Shown here: piece after piece, positions 1 through 12,277 of the stretch | How the letters are laid out: every line of letters begins with the position of its first letter | How positions within the stretch are numbered: the first letter of the stretch is position 1 | NCBI GenBank assembly: GCA_033182465.1 | Contig: CP137319.1 | Location: forward strand, 3,348,001-3,412,000 | Direction of reading: 5' to 3' | Source: Sanghuangporus weigelae | Lineage: Eukaryota > Basidiomycota > Agaricomycetes > Hymenochaetales > Hymenochaetaceae | Length of the DNA: 64,000 nucleotides | Program-made: the position numbers and the translations under genes | The notes under the pieces: generated by a model | The model's database searches: none | What the model saw: only the letters and a program-made list of their open reading frames with translations | Told to the model about the DNA's origin: nothing

Positions 1-893
1 AACGCTGGTTGAGGATCATTTCCTTGTGCGATCCAAATGTTCAGATACGGAGAGCGAACCGCGAGAGGTAAAGACGGTGGGTTGAACGGAAATGCCGTCC
101 AGTTGGATGGACCAGATTGAGAGGTCGTCTTCTGGGGCAAGAGAAGCAGTAAGAGGGCAAGATAAAGCATCGCCTGCGATAGGGAAAGGATGAAAGGGGA
201 GTCGCTGGATGAGAAGATACACGACAAGACGAGCGTCGGTTTACATAAGTCGCTGAGCGGTGATCTTGTCGCGACAGCATCAAAGCGCGACCGTCAACTC
301 GTTGCCGCCATGCGATGATCACCCGGGCCGTGTTGTACTGATTCGATGTGAACAAAGATGCAAGATGGCGCCTTGTTTGTGCATGACATGGTAGTGGAAG
401 TTGGGAGAATGACCTGCCTCGGACGGTCTCGATAAATATAATAGAATAACTGCTTTGCGATGACTACCGCCCGCAAATCATTCTTGGATTTGGAAAGTGA
501 TCGACCCTTACAACGTTTCTATGCATTTCTGCTGAATTTGTATCTTGTAAAGCATAAATGAGGAGTTTTATGAATTTTGCGGTCTTTTCTTGATATGTTC
601 TGCGATAAAGAATAAGGTGGAAGTACCAGATTGACAGACCTTTCCCCATCCCCATTACAGGAAATTCCCATAATAATTTGGGCACGTGATTTTCGGCCCT
701 CCAGTACGTCAAAACACAAAATAATTCATATCTCTATCTATGAATACTCGATGGTTTTGCATGATTTAAATTTCTAAATTCGTCTTTCGATCTCTGCACT
801 GTCATCATTGCCTGTCTCTCCCCGTTCCGATTCGCGTATGCATTGCGTTTATTGTATATAAGGCAGTCAGCTTACTCCCTATACCTTAGCCTA
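1..893. other. no gene recognised; left edge
   Basis: Only short unconvincing open frames are present, with no domain I recognise and no coherent splice pattern. A gene lying mostly outside the window could have an exon here. The stretch 719-780 is a diverged copy of the repeat described separately. Confidence 0.4.
719..780 (+). repeat. diverged solo copy of the foldback-repeat arm
   Basis: This stretch resembles the left arm of the 894-1659 foldback element. Both share an 11-base core GTTTTGCATGA followed by a T/A-rich stretch ending in CTAAATTC. Many substitutions separate them, so it would be an old copy in the same orientation as the left arm. Confidence 0.45.
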
Positions 894-1659
894 TTACTGC
901 CTTTTTCATATGTATTGTCACTCGCGACTTTTGTGATTTTTGTCACACAGAACACATCAAAATATAAAAATCACCATATCTCACTCAATTCTTGACCGTT
1001 TTGCATGATCTAAGTTGCTAAATTCATAGTTTTAATATCCGTTTCAAACTTGTACAAGGATGAAGAGAAATAAGCAAAGAATGAGTGAGATATGTCGCAG
1101 AAGGCCGATTTTAGACTCGTCCTTCATGTGCAGTTTTTTCTGCCCTCAGACTGGGTGCTACAACAACCTGGACTGCACCGGAGTGATGCTATTGGCATAA
1201 TATGAATTTACAGACATCAGCTTTCCTAAGAATAAATTTATTTTGAGGTCTGGGGGCCCTTGAGAAAAGGTATGTTTGAGCTCAGCTCAGACATGTATCA
1301 AACCAGCAGATGCAACACAGAATAGAGCTCAAAGTCAGTCTTTAAATTTTAAATAAAATAATTATATCATTTTGGACTTGCTTGTAGGACTGTAGAAGCA
1401 GGGATGAGGGCAGGAAAAACTGCACATGAAGGACGAGTCTAAAATCGGCCTTCTGCGACATATCTCACTCATTCTTTGCTTATTTCTCTTCATCCTTGTA
1501 CAAGTTTGAAACGGATATTAAAACTATGAATTTAGCAACTTAGATCATGCAAAACGGTCAAGAATTGAGTGAGATATGGTGATTTTTATATTTTGAGGTG
1601 TTCTGTGTGACAAAAATCACAGAAGTCGCGAGTGACAATACATATGAAAAAGGCAGTAA
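894..1659. mobile_element. foldback (MITE-like) element with 255-bp inverted arms
   Basis: The left arm 894-1148 and right arm 1405-1659 are near-perfect reverse complements of about 255 bp around a 256-bp non-repeated centre. The outer ends read TTACTGCC...GGCAGTAA. Only scattered single-base differences are visible between the arms. No transposase ORF lies in the centre, and I see no clear target-site duplication. A non-autonomous foldback DNA transposon is the simplest reading. A local inverted duplication is the alternative. Confidence 0.7.
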
Positions 1660-2016
1660 ACGAGTATAACAGAAACATAGCACCAGATCGGGGTGTTCGT
1701 AAACTATTAGGAAAACGTAAATACATTAGGGTTGCTTCTTGATCCGCAGGTCTGTCTTCGGGCGTTAAAATTACGAAGCGAAACATTCCGGCATAGCGAG
1801 AAGTATGTACATGACATTCATTCGATACTGACGATAAGAGGTTCGATATGAAAAGCTGTCCGTGAGCGGGGAGAACATGATACAGAGTTTCGAAAAAAAA
1901 AGAAAGTTCACGAAGAAGAGCTGAAAGTCCATCGCGTGCGTATTTTCATAATCTGGACCAAGCCCAGCATCGCATCAGCCTAAAGAATAACAACGTTTGT
2001 CCCTAAGACCTACCCT
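1660..2016. other. intergenic, 3' side of cerato-platanin gene
   Basis: No gene is seen. The right part should hold the 3' untranslated region of the minus-strand cerato-platanin gene. Confidence 0.4.
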
Positions 2017-2433
2017 TTAGAGACCACAAGCACTCGCGTTCACTTGGGTTGACGTAGCTTGGACGACACCGAGCTGCTCAGCCTGTCCATTCGTCAAATT
2101 GTTCATCGAACTGAGTGCAATGTTGAATCCGCTAGCAGCACGGTCGATCGCGGTCACCACAATGCTCGTTCCGTTGAACGTGATGTTCCAGCATGAGCCG
2201 CACTGGGCGGAATTGAAGCCCTCCACAGCCTGCGCACCGCCAATGAATGGGAATGTCGGGAGAGAAGCAAAGGTGGTGAAGTTGCGCGTGATGAGCCCGT
2301 TTGAGCCCGTAGAACACTCGACGGTTGTAAGAGACTGGTTTGCGTTGTCATAGACCGGGTCAAATGTAACTTGTTGTGCAAGTGCACTGAGAATTAGAGC
2401 GGAGAGAAGAGCGAAAACAGTTGCGAGCTGCAT
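2017..2433 (-). CDS. cerato-platanin family secreted protein
   Basis: Small secreted protein of 138 residues. Cerato-platanins are fungal cell-wall and effector-like proteins with an expansin-like double-psi beta-barrel that bind chitin oligomers and self-assemble at surfaces. The start at 2433 is chosen because it begins a clean signal peptide (MQLATVFALLSALILSALAQ). The longer open frame up to 2553 runs through the core promoter. The mature part begins VTFDPVYDNANQSL and carries the family blocks VECSTGSNGLITR, FPFIGGAQAV, CGSCWNITFNG and the C-terminal ASACGL. The four family cysteines are present. No intron is needed. A TATA box lies about 80 bp upstream. Confidence 0.93.
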   Translation of the reverse strand: MQLATVFALLSALILSALAQQVTFDPVYDNANQSLTTVECSTGSNGLITRNFTTFASLPTFPFIGGAQAVEGFNSAQCGSCWNITFNGTSIVVTAIDRAASGFNIALSSMNNLTNGQAEQLGVVQATSTQVNASACGL

Positions 2434-2511
2434 GATTGAAGAGAGAGAAATAGAACGCCAAGTGCTAACTTTGAGATGTTCGCACTGAGTAAAGGAGGGG
2501 ACCCTCGAACA

Positions 2512-2519
2512 TTTTATAG
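2512..2519 (-). promoter_or_regulatory. TATA box of the cerato-platanin gene
   Basis: The minus strand reads GCTATAAAAT about 80 bp upstream of the chosen ATG at 2433. This is a usual spacing for a TATA element plus a short 5' UTR, and it supports the internal start over the upstream Met at 2553. Confidence 0.6.
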
Positions 2520-2892
2520 CCGATGCCAGCTCACGAGAAGACTGAAATATCATGACATATCATGACGAAAGTTGGAACAGCACATGCAACAGGGAAGTCG
2601 AATGTCGGCAGAAGCTGCTTCTTTCATGTTTTAGTTGAATGTAATCCAGCGGAATGTCGGTGGAAGAGTCGTGCATCATGGTTCGAAATGAAGGAAGACG
2701 CGAGATGAAGTAGCCAAGTCACGCGCCGCCTTCTTCCGTCCTGATCATCACTAGATCTTTTCCTTTTTTTATCACCATCTCGCGAGTCTTGGTTCTTCTC
2801 CTTCTCCTTCTCTTTCTAGTTCTGTTCACAAATTGAGAGCCATAAGATTTCCGACGTGGCAATAGAGGATTGAACAAACAGCGAGCGAAGCA

Positions 2893-4314
2893 TGGATCCT
2901 TTTGAAGTGAGGATGCAGTTCCTCACTCTTCTTCACCGGCTCGACGCGTCAGTATACCGTCCTTCTTAGAAGCTGCGGCGTGAAAAAGTCTGATTATTAG
3001 TTTCGTTTTCTGCGCAGCGCAGGTCGCAACAGTCGATCCAGAAAGTCGTTTCTTACGCGCTCAGGTACTTCTCTCGTTGCGGAGACTTGATCTGGGACTG
3101 CATTGCAGAGGAATGCCAAAAAGTATTGTACCTCGACCTTTTTGTTTCGTACTCTTGAAGATTGATGTAGGCATGTGTCTGTTCAGGGATCATTGAACAC
3201 GCGGACAAATATTCTTTACCTTCTTGGTTCTCTTTGCGGGGCGTCGCTTCTTAGCAAAGCGTCCTTCGGACCTGGGTCGACAAGTAGCAGTGTCAGCGGA
3301 AATCTCTATGTTGACTTCGTTGCTCGTGACTTGTCAACAACTGTCGATTATGTCGTTCCTTCAGGTACAGAGAGGCTGATCAACCTTATGAGTGTTGTTC
3401 AGATGTGTATTGCAATTGTTCATCTTGCTGATTTCCTACGATCTGCCCTTTTCACCATTTACGTCTAGAAAGTGGCATGAAATCTAATGAGACCGGCTTT
3501 CTTTCTTGCATCGTATAGATCCTGGAGAACTGGCGCAACAAGCGCGTAATTGAGACACAAAAAGTCGAGGAGGTCCTCTCCAAACTCGAATCTGAAAAGG
3601 CGGAAATGCACGCTGCGGCTACTTGTTCTGCTCAAAATGCATCATCGAACGCACAAGGTACATCATAAAATGCCGAATCTCACGCTTTCTCACGAAACGA
3701 GGTATTCAAACAGATCGAGGAGGATAGGGAGCGGCATAAGCGACTGAGAGAGAGAAGATGGGTGCAGCCCCTGGTACATGGACCTCAAAGTGCATCGATA
3801 CTAGCTTCGTTTGCACCATTGCCTTTCAGAGATGACTTCTCTTATCTCCTCGTCTGCAAATCTCGGTACGGATGAGAAGAAAGAGAATACGTCTGCCACT
3901 ACAGCTCCATCGTCGTCAGGCCAAATCTCTAATCCGGCTCCTACATCTTCACGTACCGCTCTTCTCGCAGGTACGCCCGATCTCCCTATCGACATCGAAT
4001 TCGACAATGCATGGGAAACGACAAGCGACTGCAACGAAGATGATGACGAGGCAGTAGCAGAGGATAATTCGTTATGTTACTCCAATTCTGCAACGCGACT
4101 CGATTCCGGAAAAGGAGCGGGACCAGTTGCCCCTGCAGCGATAAAGGAGAGGTATTCTTCTACCAGTGCTCCACCTCCTCCGCTCTCGTCAGGTTCGTCC
4201 TTGGCTCGTACTTCGAGCACCACATCCCAACTTCCTGGACTTCCCCTGCCGCCGCGCCGACGTCCAGCTCACAACAAGGAAAACGGCATTGAAAGATTGA
4301 TCGAGCGCGAATAA
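2893..4314 (+). CDS. CTK3: CTD kinase subunit gamma (Ctk3-like)
   Basis: Third subunit of the CTDK-I complex, which phosphorylates Ser2 of the RNA polymerase II CTD; it acts in the nucleus. The N-terminal CID-like domain is spread over several exons: MDPFEVRMQFLTLLHRLDAS (exon 1), then RSQQSIQKVVSYALRYFSRC...WDCIAEECQK (exon 2), then a block with NTRTNILYLLGSLC and NLYVDFVARDL (exon 3), then ILENWRNKRVIETQKVEEVL. The C-terminal family blocks EEDRERHKRLRERRWVQP and IDIEFDNAWETTSD follow, and then a Pro/Ser-rich tail ends at the TAA at 4312-4314. Introns 1 and 2 have clear GT...AG ends. The donor after LMSVVQ (about 3400) and one or two introns between 3660 and 3990 are not resolved, so the exact protein is uncertain although the gene identity is firm. 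Confidence 0.85.
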
Positions 4315-5271
4315 ATAAAATTTCCGATCGAAGAGGGAGTTGACAAGATGATGCATGGTCTCGTACGGCTCGGTTCTGCAGCTTTACGTATATCATGTAT
4401 TTGGGATACATCACTGAATGTATATGGCTGAGGATGTACTCCGATGAATCTGTGCCCTTTGTGCATGTCCTACGAATATTTTCGTAGTTCTGAGTAAATT
4501 ACATATTTGATGTTCTCTACCATCCGGGTTTTTCCTGAAATTGCGTGCAAAATTGTCAGTTTGCGATGTTTGGGGTCATTTTTGCTCCACTTTCTTTCGT
4601 TCAAGCTGGAAAATGAAAGCCATAATCAAACGATGAAAATAGCAGCTTAGATCACGCAAAACCGTTGAGTATTTGATTTATTTTGTGTTTTGAGGTGCAG
4701 GAGGGTCGAAATTGGCAATATAGCACGTGCCTCAAGACTTTTGATGAAAGGCTGTGTAGGGGCGTAATCGTCAATAACGGATTTGTCTCTTGGAATCGAG
4801 GCATACACAGCGCATTTGAATGGCAAGTAATCACTAAAATTCAGAATTTCTCTGGCCCGAGTTCTTTACCCTGCTCGGATATCATCACATCTGATTTTTT
4901 CCAGTAACGCTCGTTCGCATCACTCACCATCACCTCATGCCTCGTGCGCATCATTATGGCTATCAGGTGCAGTGATATCGGTCATTACTCCAGACAAATG
5001 GGTGTCAAATCGGTGACTTCCATAGAAACGCGTAGATACGTCCCGTAGTTGAAAAATTACGAGTTCGGAAACAGATCTTGTCATTCACGTTTTCAAGACG
5101 AAATACATAGTTACCACTTATCGCCACGAAGCTACATGCGCGCGTACATTTACTGCCCATCTGACAGGCACAGGACTGGACAGGCGTCAGGAAAGGCCAA
5201 GGCCAAAAGCTCATTTATACTCACGAATCGCAAAATCGGTCCGAATAACAGTGAGCTTGATGACTCGGGTA
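4315..5271. other. intergenic between CTK3 and the zinc-cluster/AlkB-like gene
   Basis: No convincing exon is seen, apart from a possible last exon of the minus-strand gene near its right edge. The stretch holds the diverged repeat at about 4560-4710. The genes on both sides end here (convergent). Confidence 0.4.
4560..4710 (-). repeat. second diverged copy of the foldback arm
   Basis: The segment from about 4641 (TAGCAGCTTAGATCACGCAA, then AACCGTTGAG and TTTTGAGGTG) parallels the right arm at 1530-1600 (TAGCAACTTAGATCATGCAA, then AACGGTCAAG and TTTTGAGGTG). Similarity fades on both sides. It is an old solo copy in right-arm orientation. Confidence 0.5.
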
Positions 5272-8200
5272 TCAGATGTGCAATCCAGCTTTGAGGTGAA
5301 GGATGAAGGCACGTACAACAATGTCGTCGCCTGATACGACTACTATGCTACCGTGTGTCATTGTAAGCCTGAATCGATCAAGCGACGTTAGAGCCTTGAT
5401 TGTTTCGCATGCATCTGCATTGGTCCATATCTCGTCATGTTTCCCGGCCCGAGATGTCTCAGTATGCTCTTCTTCGATACCAACCAACGCCGATTTCCTT
5501 GATCGGGACTTTGACTTCGAAGGTGACTTCTGCTGGATCTCATCTCCGGACTTAGGAAATACAATGTCTAGATCAGCTCCCAAACACATTAGCATCGTCG
5601 GATTTTGTTTTGCACGAATCGGGATCGTTTTCTGTAGTGAGTTGTACGACATTAAGGAAGGATTTAGGCCAAAAGACAATGCCAAACCTTCACAGGACTC
5701 TCGCCAAGCCAGACTATTGCAAGAACGTGTTGAAGAGCAAGGTCCACATCGTGCCCTAGGTAAAGCTTTGCATAACTCGACATCCTTCCAGTCGCTGATT
5801 TTACACAACTCGGAGCCGAACTCCAGTCCGAATACCCCTCGGCACATGTATGTTCGCGTTTTTTATCTGGATCAACCCTGTAGGTGTAAACACCAGCTGC
5901 AAGCATCGGCAACTTAGCATTCCAACAGACCCATTGCCATTGCACTTGAGAACACACCTGTTCCCCGACGGTCGGTTTTCTCAAAACGCATTGGGCATTC
6001 TTTCTGAAAAGCTATAAAATCGGCATTTGCGTCCGTTTCCAACTTCTCTCGGTTCCCTAAGAAAAGCATTTCGACGACAAGCGAAGGCTCGTTCCGTCTC
6101 ATGTCCTCATCTCGATCAGCCGGATTCACTATTACTGGTCCATTGCTGGGCTCTTTCTCCCTCTCCTTGCCATTCCATTTGATGATGTCATCGCTTGAGT
6201 CACCAGAATTCCGCTCCGTCGACGGTATAGTTGCGTTAGAGTAAGTTGAATGACCATAGCGGAACTTACGGGGAAGCGTGAAGGTGAAAAGCTTGTACCC
6301 TTTTTCCAATAAAATTGAGCTTCTCGTCACACCCTCGGGAACTTGCATGGACGGCTCCCACATTGGAAGAAATCGGTGTCTGTCACGAACAGAAGAAGGC
6401 TGGAATAATTTTACCGATCCCGAGATCTAAACAGTGAAGCCACCCGTAAGAAGAACATACAGAAGAAATGCAACTGTTCATTCACCTGATTACCGCAGTA
6501 CGAACAGGCATAATTACCGATCCAATTTGTCAAGCTGATCTTGCCGCACCGTCTACACAACCACGATCTCTTTGATGCGTCCGTTCTTCCGTTTTCTCCA
6601 TCATAAGCGTCGCGTAAGATTGATTGCGCGACAATCGTCGATCCAACGAAGAATGGCTCGTATAGATCCTCATACACAGTTGGTGCGTTACTTGTTGCTG
6701 GAATAGAAACTGACGCAGTCCACCAGGGCACAGGAGGAGAATCGTGAGGACGTCCATCAAGGTCTACTGGAATGTCCAGATCTAAGGGGCCACTCGGTAG
6801 CCACCGAAGAGTGAAGGTCCATGTCGTCTGCCTTCTCGGGAAGCGGGTCCCGTTCTTCTTTGGGGTGGAAGTAAGGTGGTGGTTAATGTTGATCTAGCGA
6901 ATGAAACTTGCAATCAGCCATAATAAAAAGCAAGAATAAAGCAACCAGCGCTGACTTGAAGGTCGATAACATGAAAGAATCCAAGTACTGCAAATGCACA
7001 CCCGTCATGCAACTGAAACGGCGACCCTGTCCAAGCCGCTTCCATTATTACGGAAATAGGCATTCCTCCCTTATACGCTTTGATCAGAGTAGAGATTTCG
7101 TCAGGATACCCTTCCGGTGTGCGAAGAACGTTTGTTTTTTCAGAATCTACGACGATTTCTCCAAAATTGTCGCATGAATTATCCCTTGAGCCCCAAGAGG
7201 ACACAAGTGCAAAAATTTGCGCATTTGAAAGATCATCTCTTCTGTCACTTCTGTCATGTGTGAGAACTAGAGTTGACCAACCGTGCAGATCCGGCACATA
7301 CTCTATCAGCACTTTATCTTCGATAGGATATTGAAGTTCTGCTTCTGAGGTTGTCTCTTCGTCCTCTTCAGATGCTGCAGTCCGAGTGTCCGACGTTTTA
7401 TAGCGCTCAGATGAATTTTCGACTCGGTTAAAACAATCCTCCGAAGAATTCGGATGTAGCTTCAGAACTGATTCTAAGCAAGGAAAGCTCCGCGTTCTGT
7501 GATTTTAGATGAGTTTGCGACTCTTCGCTTTTGGGAATAGGGAATACAGCTTACGTTTTCAACTTCATGGTATCGGAACCATCCCAGTCACCGATCCAAA
7601 ATGTATTCGTCAATAAAATCATCGGGGACAAGTTATCATCGGCGCAGACGCCATTGTTGACTGCCGAAAGGAGAGGAATCGCGCCAAGGAGTTCCTCGTA
7701 GTTCTAAAAGATTGTTGCATAATAGGTGACGAGTTGCATCATTAGTGGACATACCTGAGACCACAAGTACGGTTTTCTATCAGGAGGAATCCTAGCATCA
7801 AATTTTCTCGAGACCGAGACCAAGTCAGTCATGTCAGAGACTTTCCATGTCTTGGTATTCTTTCCTGCATCATAATATGGATCATTAATCGATATCGAAG
7901 AAAGCTAACAAACTTGAAGCATTACCTATCTCTGAGCGACGTCGTTTCGGAGAGGATCGCAAAATCAAGTCTCTTTCTCCTCCATGCTCTTCGATTGTTC
8001 TGTGCTGATCAACTATTTCGTGCTCTTCGATTGAAGCCGCCTTACGCTTGCGGGCCTTGCACGCGGGTGGCCCTGTTCTCTTTTCCAAGACGTACTTGGA
8101 TGGATCGCTTTCAACACAGACTGTCGAATCGAATATAGAAGTCTTCTCGAACATATCAACGAGCACTTGCTGGGGAAGGGGGAAATCATTTTTCGGGAAC

Positions 8201-8529
8201 AAAATCGTTGGGTGCTGCTGATAAGGAATGTCTTTGGCTCCGACTTGAATATAGCCAGAAGGGTAGGTACAACGAAACCTCTTTTCATTGCAATAGTTGC
8301 ATGTCTGGTCGCGAGAACAGTCACGTCTTTTTAAGGAGACGCAGTTTATGCACCTATTTCGAGCAAAAACTCTGAATTTGCGTTCACTACTGCTTTCCAA
8401 CGCGAATAAGTTCCGGACCGGAATGTCCGGTTTTGCTCGTATGCCTTGAAGATCTGCAACAGAAGCGTGTCGGGATTGCCCTCCCCATTTCTCAACATAG
8501 GGCGGAAGGTCGAAGACAGAGTCGCTCAT
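5272..8529 (-). CDS. zinc-cluster protein with AlkB-like (2OG-Fe(II) oxygenase-type) C-terminus
   Basis: Large multi-exon gene. The start at 8529 gives MSDSVFDLPPYVEKWGG. Exons I can trace: 7926-8529, 7755-7864, 7555-7703, 6956-7496, 6486-6893, then about 5930-6380 and smaller 3' exons. Exon 1 has a Cys cluster, C-x2-C-x7-C-x5-C-x2-C-x6-C, close to a Zn2Cys6 pattern. Exon 5 has a second finger, WLCRRC-x13-CSYC. Near the C-terminus, LTMTHGSIVVVSGDDIV resembles the strand before the last iron-binding His of AlkB-type dioxygenases, and an upstream GHDVDLALQHVL stretch could be the His/Asp region. I cannot show an intact HxD...H triad because 3' exon borders are unresolved, and the true stop may lie a little further left. 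The function is inferred. A divergent start 124 bp from TGS1 suggests a shared promoter. Confidence 0.5.
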
Positions 8530-8653
8530 TTCAAACGTGGGTTGAGGTAGCAGTATAGCCTCAGTCTGGGTTGAGCGAACTAGCATTACATAAGCGAGCC
8601 AACTTGGCGGTCGCCTTCGTGTCAACCTCTTAGTTACTCTAGTAGTTAGTACT

Positions 8654-9712
<1,059 letters not shown>

Positions 9713-10174
9713 TCGGATGATTGTTCTGATGCGAGCGATGTTTTTTTTGCTTGGACTTTTAGTCTGGAGTCTCACAGCGAGTAGCCTGTCTTACAGTGTT
9801 ACTGTCGTGAATAAATGTACATAGTTGAATTGGACGCATCGGCTCATCTGAATCAGGGCCACGTTAACTGTCTTTAGATTAGAGAAGCAAACCTCCCATT
9901 AATATTAATATTAATATTTAAGCAGTTTAATAATTATTAAAAACCGTGGGAATGATTTGCGAACATGATCCCAAAGTGGAAGTGCTTCGCTCAGTGCCTT
10001 GCACTTTGTACACTAGTACTTCCACTAACCCGCATTCACTAAGTATTCTTCTTCGGTGCGTAGAATTGACTTCCATCCCTTCCATTCCCATCGCGTATAG
10101 CTGACAGTCACGGTATGAAGCTGTAATATCCATGCCCTCAGAAACGCCACAGGTGACGCACACTTCAACGAAAT
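9713..10174. other. intergenic with short A+T-rich tract
   Basis: No gene is seen. A strongly A+T-rich stretch with repeated TAATAT units lies at about 9897-9945. It sits between the TGS1 3' end and the next plus-strand gene. Confidence 0.4.
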
Positions 10175-11881
10175 ATGAGAATATTCCTCCTCGTTTCAGG
10201 AAAGGTGACTATCATCAATTACGCTTGCAAAGATTTGTTACTCAAAGTAAGCACTAAAGTATGGATACAAGGACACGCCGAAAGGATCCAGAAGAAGTTA
10301 GACGCGCCCATAGAGGAGTTCTCTTTTTCCATGCCGAAGCCCACATCCATTTCGGACAAGGATCTACTCAAAAGCACAGAAAGAAAGGCCTCTCAGAGCC
10401 GTTTTTCGGGCGCTTCAGACGAAGGATCCTCTAACTCTGGCTCATATTTTGCCCATTACAAGCGTCCTAGAACATCTGAAACGTCCCCGCCGAAATTGCC
10501 TACAGGTGGCAGCGAAAGACATTTCCACGAAACGGAGAAGGAAGCATATCCTACTCCGATAGCATACAGTGGAACATCATCGATGCGTCAAATCGTAGAC
10601 GCTATCGTCAATGCCAATGTTTCCTTATCCACTCCTCCGGCGTCCCGTTCTAGTTCACCTCATGACGGACTAAAGCCACGAAGACGGCTTCGGCAGTCAT
10701 CACAATCACGCCCTGCTTCAAGGACAATCTCTCCGAATCCTGGCACCCGTCCTTCAACTCCAATTCCATCTGGATGGACGGCTCCGAGCTCTCGGCATTC
10801 TTTTCGGCGGTTCGACATTCGACCGTGGGGTCCACGACACTTAGAATACGACTATAATCAAGCACGGAAGGAATTTCAGGCGGCTGCGTATTACGCTCTA
10901 GGACAATACGGATACGAGCCACCGAAAGGGATTGGCAAGTACAAGGCTCCATCCCCGGAATATCTTCCATCGATGGACGATTTACGCAGGATTCCAGATT
11001 TTGCTAAAGCATGTAGGAAGCTCGATTCTGCCGATCGTGCGTTGGAGGAGGCACTTTCTCGTGACGAGACGTGGGAGAACACCCCTATTCCAGAGAAGTA
11101 CCTTGAACTTTCACTTGAGGATGCAGTTCCGGAGGATCTCTGCATACAGCGTCGAGACAACGCAGCGACTCAAGAGCGATCACGAAGCTCGGTCACTCTC
11201 GAGGAAGCAGCAGGTCAATTTAATTCTTCTTTATCGGCGCGATCGTCAGCTGCGCCCACGTCAGTACCTTCATCTGCTTCTGCGTCAGAAAATGGGACAA
11301 CATCAGTCGCTGGAGACGATATTCGATCCTCGCGTGGAACATCGCCCTTGGCCAAAATGACCTTATCAGACGAGTCTCTTCCTCCTCCAGCCTCATCATC
11401 TACGCCGCAGAATATCGATGTAGCTCCTTACGCCGACGCTGCTTATAGTCATGCTTCAGATGCCGCTTCTTCTCTGGCGCAACGTAACTCCGGTATTACT
11501 TCTTCTGGGGTATCTAACGCATCATCTGGTCGTAAGCGGCTACTTAGCGAGGTCGAGGTCGAAGCTGGCGCAAACGTTATGGAAGTTAAGGACCAATCCA
11601 AAGAGACTGGCGTTATACTCCAAGTACCAACGCGTGCCTGCTCTCCTGATTCTTCGCATACTAAATCTGGTAAGGGGGTGGAAGGATCTCTGGGGCGGAC
11701 TGAGTCGGAATCAACTACAGGATCAGGATCAGCGCTTGGCTTTGTCGAGATAGGTTCAACAGGAGACTCTCCGCCGACGTCTGTATCCAGCGCCATGTCG
11801 AAAGAAACGCATTCCAGGGCACGTGGAGGTAGAGTTGGAAGAATGCGTGGTCGTAAGCGTGGCGTAGGAAGGGGAAGATAG
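10175..11881 (+). CDS. hypothetical Ser/Pro-rich, largely disordered protein
   Basis: One long open frame of up to 568 residues. I do not recognise the family. Most of it is low-complexity Ser/Pro/Thr sequence typical of intrinsically disordered nuclear proteins. A more ordered island (about residues 215-330) contains RRFDIRPWGPRHLEYDYNQA and an Ala/Glu-rich helical stretch (FAKACRKLDSADRALEEALS). The extreme C-terminus is an RGG/RGR-like basic tail (RGGRVGRMRGRKRGVGRGR), suggesting nucleic-acid binding. The first 52 codons may be an artefact of an upstream exon or intron; the next Met (10331, MPKPTSISDK) is an alternative start. Confidence 0.6.
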   Translation: MRIFLLVSGKVTIINYACKDLLLKVSTKVWIQGHAERIQKKLDAPIEEFSFSMPKPTSISDKDLLKSTERKASQSRFSGASDEGSSNSGSYFAHYKRPRTSETSPPKLPTGGSERHFHETEKEAYPTPIAYSGTSSMRQIVDAIVNANVSLSTPPASRSSSPHDGLKPRRRLRQSSQSRPASRTISPNPGTRPSTPIPSGWTAPSSRHSFRRFDIRPWGPRHLEYDYNQARKEFQAAAYYALGQYGYEPPKGIGKYKAPSPEYLPSMDDLRRIPDFAKACRKLDSADRALEEALSRDETWENTPIPEKYLELSLEDAVPEDLCIQRRDNAATQERSRSSVTLEEAAGQFNSSLSARSSAAPTSVPSSASASENGTTSVAGDDIRSSRGTSPLAKMTLSDESLPPPASSSTPQNIDVAPYADAAYSHASDAASSLAQRNSGITSSGVSNASSGRKRLLSEVEVEAGANVMEVKDQSKETGVILQVPTRACSPDSSHTKSGKGVEGSLGRTESESTTGSGSALGFVEIGSTGDSPPTSVSSAMSKETHSRARGGRVGRMRGRKRGVGRGR

Positions 11882-12277
11882 GAGTTCGTGGTCGAACAAA
11901 CGCGAAATGAGTTTAGCGTGGCTTAGCGTTGTAAGTCTGAGATTTCTGAAATTGAGGTGAAGTTTTGTCGGTATATTTGCTGTAAATATCTGAGATTATG
12001 TTTTTTCTCTCTTTCTGTCTCTGGTTTGCTTGTCAGTATCTATGTTCTTTCTGTATAGCTATCCTAATTCAGTCATAAACTACTTTATTGCCTCTTTACG
12101 ACGACCGTTCTTGATAGCTTCAAGCATGGAGTATGGCTCAGCGAGTTCTTCGAATAGGTACTTCAATTAATGATACATGATAATTCTTTCCTATATCTGA
12201 GCTTTAATGATGCAATTGCTTTTGACAGCTTTGCTTGTCTGGAGCTCCGTGATTCGGCATCGACTACGCGCCTTCCA
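11882..12277. other. intergenic between convergent genes
   Basis: It holds the 3' ends of the disordered-protein gene (plus) and the FAD oxidoreductase (minus). An open minus-strand stretch at about 12081-12165, ending at a TAG, could be an unassigned exon but cannot be connected to anything. Confidence 0.35.

Noticed and set aside
2434-2553. Extending the cerato-platanin frame to the Met at 2553
   Set aside because: The added 40 residues run through the TATA box and hide the signal peptide; the Met at 2433 gives a normal secreted start.
12081-12165. Open minus-strand stretch ending at a TAG, looking like a last exon
   Set aside because: No splice from the FAD oxidoreductase keeps its frame, and that gene already ends properly at 12278; left unassigned.
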